A stretch of 8,896 bases of DNA, taken from the NCBI GenBank assembly GCA_964440345.1, contig CAYTSA010000124.1, forward strand, positions 1 through 8,896, written 5' to 3'. Position 1 is the stretch's first letter. Each line of letters opens with the position of its first letter. The translations under genes and the position numbers were made by a program. The notes under the pieces are model-generated. The model saw only the letters and a program-made list of their open reading frames with translations, was not told the origin of the DNA and did not search any database. Origin of the DNA: CAYTSA01 sp964440345. Its GTDB lineage: Bacteria > Desulfobacterota > Desulfovibrionia > Desulfovibrionales > Desulfovibrionaceae. Of the stretch, positions 1 through 6,124 are shown one piece after another.

Positions 1-52
1 CGGGCCTGTAGAGGACTTTCACCTCCAAGTTGGTGCGCCCTGCCGGGCGCAC
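1..52 (-). mobile_element. 5' end of a group II intron, class C-like (partial, runs off the left edge)
   Basis: On the minus strand the sequence from 52 leftwards begins GTGCGCCCGGCAGGGCGCAC and then, at about 28-10, contains GGAGGTGAAAGTCCTC, a short stem with a TGAAAGT loop. This matches the start of domain I of bacterial group II introns: a GUGYG 5' end, a CCC-GGCA-GGG hairpin, then a GG-GUGAAAGU-CC hairpin, as in the class C intron of Oceanobacillus iheyensis as I remember it. The 5' exon reads TTTTTTGTTG (53-62) directly after an intrinsic terminator stem, which is the known target preference of class C introns. The rest of the ribozyme and any maturase gene lie outside the window. The exact splice site at 52/53 is inferred from the GTGCG consensus. 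Confidence 0.8.
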
Positions 53-56
53 CAAC

Positions 57-86
57 AAAAAAGCGCCCCCTACATGCCGGGAGCGC
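57..86 (-). terminator. Intrinsic terminator of the pyruvate carboxylase transcript
   Basis: Read on the minus strand, GCGCTCCC (86-79) pairs with GGGGGCGC (70-63) across an 8-nt loop, with one G-U pair, and is followed at once by six T (62-57). It lies 33 bp past the carboxylase stop codon and is on the right strand to end that transcript. The group II intron begins 4 bp beyond the T-tract, so transcripts that escape termination would enter the intron. Confidence 0.85.
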
Positions 87-118
87 CTCATAATCGTGCT
101 ATTGGGGGGGGCGGCGTA

Positions 119-3100
119 TTACGCCGGCAGCTTGCAGGCGTCACCCATGGCGTTGCCGCAAGCGGGGCAGAAAGCACAATCTTCCATGGGCACAGGTTCC
201 TTACAGCTGGGGCATGTGTAAGGCGCTGGGCCCAGTTCCACCAACAACTCGCCTTCCACCACCGAGACCATTTTATTGTCTTCTTTAAAATTAGCTGTTT
301 TCATTACCCGCAGCACCATGCCGTCCATGGGCGCCAATACGGCCTTTTCCTGCTTCATGATGGAGATATTGAACAGTTCCTCGCCCTTTTTCACCATTTC
401 GCCCGGGCTGGCGTACATCACCCACAAGTCGCCCTTGGAAGGCGAAGCCACGTGGGCCGGGTTATTCGGGTCAGCCAACTGCACGCCGCCAGCTTCAGCT
501 TCGACAGGGTCCTTCACCTTCACGTCCCATGTCAAGTATTCTGAATCCAGGGTGTAGCTGACAACGCGCATCCCACGTTCATCAGGCGGGCTGACGTGCA
601 GAATGGACATCTTGTGCGGTTTGCCTTCTTGGTCCACAAAGGCCATGGCTTGTCCTTCGGTCATGCCTTCGAACCACACGTCCAGGGGCAAGTTGTTAGG
701 ATCACCATATTTCTCGCGAAACTCAATAGTTTTAATAGCGTCGCCGGGGTGGTTGAGATACATCACGAACTCTTCCTCATTAGGTGCGCGGCCCAGCAGA
801 TCAGAAAGGCGCAGAATTTCCGAAGCCAGATCAATATCCTCAAGCGAATCCAAGGGCGAGGCCTCTGTACGGTTGTCCAGGGCCACCTTGAAATCCCGGC
901 CAAACGCGGACTCGTAGACCCAGTCTGGCGGAAAGCCCAGAGGCAAGCGACCGTAGCGGCCCAGCAGCAGGTTTCGAAACGCGTCGTTGCTGTCCTGATA
1001 GATGGTCAGCCGGGCCTTCTTGATATTGTTCGGAATTTCCTCTTCCGGCGTGTTGGCCACCATGTCCAACACTTCCAGCAGCTCCTGCACCTCCAGCTCG
1101 CCCCCGCGCTTGTAGGCGGACGTTACCGCCAGAAACGCCGTGTTCCAGGTAATCTGCGAGCCTGGGGTCACATCGTGGTAGCGAACGATCTTGCGCGTGC
1201 CCGCCAGAAATTTGAGCATGTACGGCAGCAGGTGGATGTAGCCTTGCTTCATAGCGCCTTCTTGGGATGAAGACGTGGCGCCGCCAGGCATGCCGTGATG
1301 CACCACGTCGTAATCCACGCCTTGAAAAAAGGGCGCGGTGTAGCGATCATAATACGGCATGATCTGCTTGAGCACAAAGTGGCAATGGCGAATCATATCC
1401 TTGTTCAGCGGGGTCTGCAGGCCCAGCTCGTCTTCCAGATAGGCAGAGGTGGAAAGCACGTCGCCTTGGCCGTACCAACGCACAGAAGATCCTATAGCCG
1501 TATCCACTATGTGCGCTCCGGCTTCGGCCGCCGCGCCCACAGACGGCACGAACAGCCCGTCCGTGTAATGGCGATGGTAGTGCAGCACCAGTTCAGGATA
1601 CTCCTTGCGCAGGGCGGAGACCAACTCCCGCATGAACCGCGGCGGACAGACCCCAGCCATGTCTTTTAATCCCAAGATGATGACCTTCTGGACCTCTTTC
1701 TGGGACATGCCCGAGGCCTTGGCGCACACGTTTATGATCTCCCGGGTCACGTCCAGGTAGTGCGGCGTGTCAAAGCCTTGCGCCCAGGACATGGAGATAG
1801 CCGGCTCGAAAAGAATGTTATCGTCAGCCAAGGCCACCTCGGCAAAGGGCAACATGTTCTCGATGTGGTTCAGAAAATCAAAGCAGCGGATGACCTGGTA
1901 GTGCTCGCAGATCATCTCGCCAGTGACGCGCATCAGATTCTTGGGCTGCGGCTTGTAGCCCAGAACGTTGGTGGACCGGATGAGAATCTGCTTGCGGGTC
2001 TTGGGCGCAAAGCGGTTCCAGTCTGCCGCTTCTGTAAAGGGATAGGTCATGTTGGCCATCATGGCCACGTGAAAATGTGCGCCGCCGCCGTTTTCCAGAG
2101 AGAAAAAACCAGAGTTGTCCAGGTACGGCCCCATCAACCTGTCCTCGGCCAGCCGAAACCGGTTGCCGGAGTTTGACTGGGTGATGTCCCTAGCCGTGGT
2201 GTCGCAAAAATGGACCATGTTCTCCTTGGCTCTACTCTCACGAATATATTCAAGCACTTGAGTCCTGTCGCCATCAGGATATGGCGAAACGTGGGAGTCC
2301 ATGTCCGCATCAGGCAGCACCGGGTCTACAGCCCCCAGCCGCGGCGTAGTTTCGGAGCGGTAGACGTCCAACTGCACGTAGGGGTTGTAGCCGTGGGCGG
2401 TGATTTCCACAGCCAGCCGCGAAAGCCGCACAGCCTGCGTCTCCACGTCCTTGTACTGAAAAAGAGCCCGATAGCGGTCCAGCGACTTGGTGTCGAACTT
2501 AGCGGCCCGAAAATCCGGGTCAGCCAGTATACGCCGGAAAAAGGGAATGGTGGTCTTTACACCGCCCACAATGTATTCGCTCAAAGCGCGGTCTATGGTC
2601 GAAAGCACCTTGGGCCAGCTGCGGCCATAGGCAATGAGCAACGCGGCGGCGGAGTCGTATTCCGCTGGAAAATCGTAGCCTGCAGACAGGTTGGAGTCCA
2701 GCCGCACGCCCTGCCCGCCCGGGGAAACGTAGCGGGTGATAAGCCCAGCGTTGGGCTCGAAATTCTTGCGCGGGTCCTCGCAATTGATGCGCACCTGAAT
2801 GGCGTTGTGCACAGGAAACGTGTTCTCTTCTGTAAACCGCAATCGGGAGCCGAAGGCCACAGCCACCTGCTCCTCCACCAGGTCCACGCCGTAGCGGCAT
2901 TCGGTGATGCCGTGTTCGACCTGCAGCCGGGTGTTGGCCTCTATGAGGTATGGCTTCCCCTCCCCGTCCACCAAAAACTCCACAGTGCAGAGCGAGTAGT
3001 AGCCCACTGCCTTGACCAGCTTGATGGAGTATTCCTTGAGCTTCTGGCGCAGCTCCGGGGTGATCTTCTCCCAGGGCGAGGGCGTAATCTCTATCAGCTT

Positions 3101-3844
3101 TTGATGGTTTCGCTGCACAGTGCAGTCGCGCTCGTCAAAGGCGAACACGTTGCCGTGCATGTCCGCCACCACCTGTATTTCAATATGACGCACAGAGGTG
3201 AGCAGCTTTTCCACGAACAAACGCGGATTGCCGAAGGACGCTTGGGCCATGCTGGAAGCTCGGTTAAAAGCGCTCTCCAGCTTGGTTTCGTCATAAATTT
3301 CATAAATACCCCGGCCGCCTCCGCCTCCCTCAGCCTTGAGCATGACCGGATAGCCCATCTCCCTGGCCACTTTTCGGGCTTCTTTCACGTCCACTGCGCC
3401 TTCAGAGCCAGGAACCACGGGCACGCCCTCTTTTAGCGCCAGCTGCCGCAGTTCCACCTTGTTGCCCATCAGCCGCATGGACTCCGAATTGGAGCCTATA
3501 AAGGTAATACCGGCAGCGTCGCACTTGGCGGGAAAATGGTCATTCTCCGAAGCAAAGCCCCAGCCGGGATGGATGCCTATGACGCCCATCATCTTGGCCT
3601 TGCGAATGATCCTATCAATATCCAGATAGGCGCGCGAATCCTTGCCCAGAAGCATCAGTTCCGAAGCGCCGGCCGTGGCCGGCGACGTCATGTCCACGTC
3701 TGTGGCGGTCATCAACGCTTTGGCGCTCAACTGTTCACGCAGCGTACGGGCTATGCGGCGGGCGGGAATGCCCCGGTTGGCCACGAGGATGGGCTTATTC
3801 CGGACAATTTCCAGAACCTCGTCAAATGTTCTTTTAGGAAGCAT
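119..3844 (-). CDS. pyc: Pyruvate carboxylase, single-chain, with a C-terminal zinc-ribbon-like tail
   Basis: Biotin enzyme that makes oxaloacetate from pyruvate, bicarbonate and ATP (anaplerosis, cytoplasm). It has 1241 residues; most single-chain homologues are about 1150. Biotin carboxylase, residues ~15-465: VANRG (21), glycine loop GGGGGRG (173-179), ERDCTVQRNHQK (238-249), NTRLQVEH (304-311). Carboxyltransferase, ~540-840: DTTARD (548-553), KDMAG with the lysine expected to be carbamylated (K727), and metal-binding H755-x-H757. Then a linker/allosteric part and the biotinyl domain, acceptor K1164 in SIMKQ rather than the usual AMKM. The last ~35 residues hold CPSC (1211-1214) and CPAC (1226-1229). 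Carboxyltransferase motifs are altered (DITQS for DAHQS, GGATSS for GGQ-x-TN). The start is supported by AGAGG 6 nt upstream. The biotin ligase gene lies 73 bp upstream on the same strand. The substrate assignment is by domain order and could differ (another 2-oxoacid), but pyruvate is much the likeliest. Confidence 0.93.
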   Translation of the reverse strand: MLPKRTFDEVLEIVRNKPILVANRGIPARRIARTLREQLSAKALMTATDVDMTSPATAGASELMLLGKDSRAYLDIDRIIRKAKMMGVIGIHPGWGFASENDHFPAKCDAAGITFIGSNSESMRLMGNKVELRQLALKEGVPVVPGSEGAVDVKEARKVAREMGYPVMLKAEGGGGGRGIYEIYDETKLESAFNRASSMAQASFGNPRLFVEKLLTSVRHIEIQVVADMHGNVFAFDERDCTVQRNHQKLIEITPSPWEKITPELRQKLKEYSIKLVKAVGYYSLCTVEFLVDGEGKPYLIEANTRLQVEHGITECRYGVDLVEEQVAVAFGSRLRFTEENTFPVHNAIQVRINCEDPRKNFEPNAGLITRYVSPGGQGVRLDSNLSAGYDFPAEYDSAAALLIAYGRSWPKVLSTIDRALSEYIVGGVKTTIPFFRRILADPDFRAAKFDTKSLDRYRALFQYKDVETQAVRLSRLAVEITAHGYNPYVQLDVYRSETTPRLGAVDPVLPDADMDSHVSPYPDGDRTQVLEYIRESRAKENMVHFCDTTARDITQSNSGNRFRLAEDRLMGPYLDNSGFFSLENGGGAHFHVAMMANMTYPFTEAADWNRFAPKTRKQILIRSTNVLGYKPQPKNLMRVTGEMICEHYQVIRCFDFLNHIENMLPFAEVALADDNILFEPAISMSWAQGFDTPHYLDVTREIINVCAKASGMSQKEVQKVIILGLKDMAGVCPPRFMRELVSALRKEYPELVLHYHRHYTDGLFVPSVGAAAEAGAHIVDTAIGSSVRWYGQGDVLSTSAYLEDELGLQTPLNKDMIRHCHFVLKQIMPYYDRYTAPFFQGVDYDVVHHGMPGGATSSSQEGAMKQGYIHLLPYMLKFLAGTRKIVRYHDVTPGSQITWNTAFLAVTSAYKRGGELEVQELLEVLDMVANTPEEEIPNNIKKARLTIYQDSNDAFRNLLLGRYGRLPLGFPPDWVYESAFGRDFKVALDNRTEASPLDSLEDIDLASEILRLSDLLGRAPNEEEFVMYLNHPGDAIKTIEFREKYGDPNNLPLDVWFEGMTEGQAMAFVDQEGKPHKMSILHVSPPDERGMRVVSYTLDSEYLTWDVKVKDPVEAEAGGVQLADPNNPAHVASPSKGDLWVMYASPGEMVKKGEELFNISIMKQEKAVLAPMDGMVLRVMKTANFKEDNKMVSVVEGELLVELGPAPYTCPSCKEPVPMEDCAFCPACGNAMGDACKLPA

Positions 3845-3917
3845 AACGCACCTCTATACTGTAAGATTATGGGGAAAAAGGCGTCGCCCCGCCTCCCCAG
3901 GGCGGATTGGGCTAGGA
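3845..3917 (-). promoter_or_regulatory. Spacer between biotin ligase and carboxylase genes: possible weak terminator plus promoter and RBS
   Basis: This 73-bp spacer (minus strand) holds a short hairpin, AGGCG paired with CGCCT (3894-3879), followed by TTTT. A CATAAT box (about 3873-3868) comes next, then a Shine-Dalgarno AGAGG ahead of the carboxylase ATG. The hairpin could partly end the ligase transcript, and CATAAT could be the -10 of a separate carboxylase promoter, but I see no convincing -35. Whether the two genes are cotranscribed cannot be decided from sequence. Confidence 0.35.
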
Positions 3918-4832
3918 TTACGCGTCATCAAGAGCAACAGAACCACTGTCCAAACGCATAATTCGAACTCCCTGGCGCAGTAACAGACTACCGTTAACAT
4001 CAATCCCTACTATGACTGACTCTTGTTTGTCAAAGTCTCTGCTGTTTGTGACGTTTGTATCACGTACTGTAACCCTCTGGTTGCGCCAGGCGAGGCAGGC
4101 GGACACACGCTCCATGGTCCGCTTGGGCCCCTCCTGTGCAGCCCGGCCGCACAGCGCCGCCAATCGTCCGTGTAACTGCATCCATGTCTGGAGAGGACGG
4201 CCCGGCCCGGAGCCGGCGGAAAACAGCGTTCCCGGTTGCACGGCCGCGCCCTCGCGCAACGCAGCCGCCCGGGGCGCCGATTCCAGATTCAGCCCAATGC
4301 CAGCCAGAAGCGCCTCGCCCCGCTCTTCCAGCAACACCCCGCCGACCTTGCGGCCGTCACGCAACAGATCGTTGGGCCATTTCAGAGACAGACTTTTCAC
4401 TTCAAACATTTTTTCTATAGATTCCAGCAAACAAAGCCCCACAACCAAGGATAAGGACTGCGGCGCAAAGCCTGCGGACTCCAGAGCGCCGCTGGGCCAA
4501 TGCAACGCGGCGTACAGATTGCCAGGCGGAGAACTCCACTCCCGGCGCAGCTGGCCCCGTCCTGCCCACTGAGAGAAGGCCAGCACTGCCGACCATATCG
4601 GGAATACGCCGCGCCTGTGCAGCTCCCAGGCTACATCCAGAGCAGATGAGCACGGACCGCAAATCCGCACGCCAGGACCGCCTTCAGACCGGGCCGGCCC
4701 GCCTGCGGCGTTTTCCGCCAGGTCCGCAGCCCAGCCAGAATGGCCGGGATTTTTGCAATCCAGGGACTGGGCAACGCCGCCCAACTCTTCGCCCACACAC
4801 TGCACATGGGGTGTTTGCACTTTACTGAACAT
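3918..4832 (-). CDS. birA: Biotin--[biotin carboxyl-carrier protein] ligase without an N-terminal repressor domain
   Basis: Activates biotin with ATP to biotinyl-5'-AMP and transfers it to the acceptor lysine of biotin enzymes; the carboxylase encoded 73 bp downstream is the obvious client. The protein has 304 residues. Catalytic domain: biotin/AMP loop AGRGQLRREWSSPPGNLY (90-107), KWPNDLL (151-157), GGVLLEE (164-170) and GIGLNL (178-183). The small SH3-like C-terminal domain covers ~245-290 (RVTVRD, VIVGIDVNGSLLL). The first ~55 residues do not look like the winged helix of E. coli BirA, so a repressor role is unlikely. Gln94 stands where E. coli has Arg118 in GRGRRGR; from memory GRGQ occurs in other bacterial ligases. 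The start is well supported: GGAG lies 8 nt upstream of the ATG. It is divergent from the CCA gene, with 16 bp between start codons. Confidence 0.92.
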   Translation of the reverse strand: MFSKVQTPHVQCVGEELGGVAQSLDCKNPGHSGWAADLAENAAGGPARSEGGPGVRICGPCSSALDVAWELHRRGVFPIWSAVLAFSQWAGRGQLRREWSSPPGNLYAALHWPSGALESAGFAPQSLSLVVGLCLLESIEKMFEVKSLSLKWPNDLLRDGRKVGGVLLEERGEALLAGIGLNLESAPRAAALREGAAVQPGTLFSAGSGPGRPLQTWMQLHGRLAALCGRAAQEGPKRTMERVSACLAWRNQRVTVRDTNVTNSRDFDKQESVIVGIDVNGSLLLRQGVRIMRLDSGSVALDDA

Positions 4833-4848
4833 TTGGTATCTCCGCTGG
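4833..4848. promoter_or_regulatory. 16-bp divergent start region between birA and cca
   Basis: Only 16 bp separate the two start codons. On the minus strand they hold the GGAG ribosome-binding site of the biotin ligase, so each gene's promoter must lie inside the other's coding region. On the plus strand there is no good Shine-Dalgarno before the CCA gene. A possible promoter is TTGCAC (4815-4820) and TATCTC (4837-4842) with a 16-bp spacer. It would place the transcript start at or next to the ATG at 4849, giving a leaderless mRNA. The promoter match is weak. Confidence 0.35.
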
Positions 4849-5955
4849 ATGGAAATATATCTCGTTGGCGGCGCCGTCCGCGACCTGCTGCTGGGCCGGC
4901 AAACGGACGAGCGCGACTACCTCTTTTTCGGCGACCCGGACGCATTTATCCAAGCCCGGCCCAGCGCCTTTTGGGCTGGCAAGGACTTTCCCGTCGTCAT
5001 GTACCAGGGCCGGGAGTTCGCCCCGCCCAGAGGCCCGGACCTGCAAGCCGACCTGGCAGGCCGGGACCTGACCATAAACGCCATGGCCCTGGGGCCAGAC
5101 GGGCGCTTGCACAGCCATCCCCAAGCGCTTACCGACCTGCACGCCAGAGTGCTGCGGCCCGCAGGCGAGCGGGCCATGGCCGTGGATCCGGTCCGGGTGT
5201 TCCGCGCCGCCAGGCTGGCTGCAGAGCTGCCGGACTTCACGCCACACCCGGACCTGTACGCAGCCATGCGCCAAGTAGCCGCCGCCGGCATGCTGCGCGA
5301 CGCAGCAGCCGAACGCGTGGGCAAGGAGCTGCTCCGGGCCCTGGCCGCGTCCAAGCCCAGCCGTTTTTTGGGCGTGCTCTACCACGGCCGCTGCTTGTGG
5401 CCATGGTTCCCGGAACTGGACAAGGCCCACAGCATCCCGGCCGGCCCCGAACAATACCATTCCGGCTCCGTTCTGTCCCACACCATGCAGGTCATGGACG
5501 CTGCCGCCGGCGATCCACTCACCGTCTATCTGGCCTTGTGCCACGATCTGGGCAAGACTTCCACGACCCCAGACCTGCTGCCACACCACTACGGCCACGA
5601 AAACCGCGGGGTGGAGCTGGCCCGGCAACTGGCCGTGCGGCTGCGGCTCTCCACCAGTCTGCGCCGCAAAGGCCAGGCCGCAGCAGAGCTGCACATGCTG
5701 GCCGGCATGTACCCTGAACTGCGGCCAGGGACCCGCGTGGACCTGCTGGAAAAAGCGCACCGGCTCTCCATGGTGGACCAGCTATTCGCCCTGGCCGAAG
5801 CCGACAGCGGGGAAGACCACCTCCAGGCGGCCAAAGAAGACTTGACCCTCATGCTCAAGGTCCGGCTGCCCAAAAAAGACCGCAACAAAGGCCCAGAATC
5901 CGGCGAGAAACTGCGCCTGCTGCGCTGCCAGGCCTTGGGCAAAAAGCGGTTGTAA
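4849..5955 (+). CDS. cca: CCA-adding tRNA nucleotidyltransferase with HD domain
   Basis: Adds or repairs the 3'-terminal CCA of tRNAs from CTP and ATP without a nucleic-acid template (class II, cytoplasm). It has 368 residues; E. coli Cca has 412. The N-terminus is the family hallmark, IYLVGGAVRDLLLG (3-16). Next come the metal-binding motif ERD (21-23), GRDLTINAMA (71-80) and VDPVRVFRAAR (112-122), which carries the Asp113/Arg116 nucleotide-selecting pair. A C-terminal HD domain covers ~200-290, with H211, CHDLGK (H232, D233), HHYGH (246-250) and H282. The start at 4849 is chosen because the hallmark begins there; an in-frame ATG at 4753 would add 32 unrelated residues inside the ligase gene. 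Oddities: Glu21 replaces the first Asp of the usual DxD, and no clear ribosome-binding site is seen. The gene is convergent with the ATPase gene, 169 bp away. HD-domain phosphatase or phosphodiesterase activity, known for E. coli Cca, is plausible. Confidence 0.93.
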   Translation: MEIYLVGGAVRDLLLGRQTDERDYLFFGDPDAFIQARPSAFWAGKDFPVVMYQGREFAPPRGPDLQADLAGRDLTINAMALGPDGRLHSHPQALTDLHARVLRPAGERAMAVDPVRVFRAARLAAELPDFTPHPDLYAAMRQVAAAGMLRDAAAERVGKELLRALAASKPSRFLGVLYHGRCLWPWFPELDKAHSIPAGPEQYHSGSVLSHTMQVMDAAAGDPLTVYLALCHDLGKTSTTPDLLPHHYGHENRGVELARQLAVRLRLSTSLRRKGQAAAELHMLAGMYPELRPGTRVDLLEKAHRLSMVDQLFALAEADSGEDHLQAAKEDLTLMLKVRLPKKDRNKGPESGEKLRLLRCQALGKKRL

Positions 5956-6124
5956 GTGAATTGCCGACTATCCCCTACAAGATATAGCGGGTAAAACTGG
6001 GGCGAGCGTAGCGGGCGGTCGTGAAGCCGCAACCACGTTCGCTGTGCAACGATACAGGAAAAACTCCAAGACGGCCTTTTACAAGGCTCACACAGTTATA
6101 CATAAGCCAAAACTCCCCCCCGCG
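5956..6124. other. Convergent intergenic gap between cca and the DUF4143 ATPase gene
   Basis: These 169 bp lie between two convergent stop codons. I see no gene and no RNA that I recognise. There is a small hairpin, GCCTT-TTAC-AAGGC (6076-6089). On the minus strand it is followed about 14 nt later by TTTTT, so it could be a weak terminator for the ATPase transcript. No strong terminator is visible for either gene. Confidence 0.3.

Noticed and set aside
30..55. Perfect 11-bp stem with 4-nt loop considered as a terminator
   Set aside because: On neither strand is it followed by a T-tract. On the minus strand it coincides with the opening hairpin of the group II intron, which explains it better.
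104..111. Run of eight G between the carboxylase stop and its terminator
   Set aside because: A simple homopolymer in a 3' untranslated stretch; it may vary in length but shows no further structure.
74..544. Small plus-strand open frames at the left edge
   Set aside because: They are antisense to the intron start, the terminator and the carboxylase C-terminus; frames like this are common artefacts of group II intron ends.
2210..3436. Long plus-strand open frame (408 codons) opposite the carboxylase gene
   Set aside because: It is antisense to the well-conserved carboxylase domains and its translation shows no motifs; GC-rich codon bias on the other strand explains the missing stops.
4753..4848. 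Upstream in-frame ATG for the CCA gene, adding 32 residues
   Set aside because: The added residues look unrelated to the family, lie inside the ligase coding sequence, and the family hallmark begins at the ATG at 4849.
4822..5760. Minus-strand open frame (312 codons) opposite the CCA gene
   Set aside because: The plus strand carries every signature of the CCA enzyme; the antisense product shows no family features.
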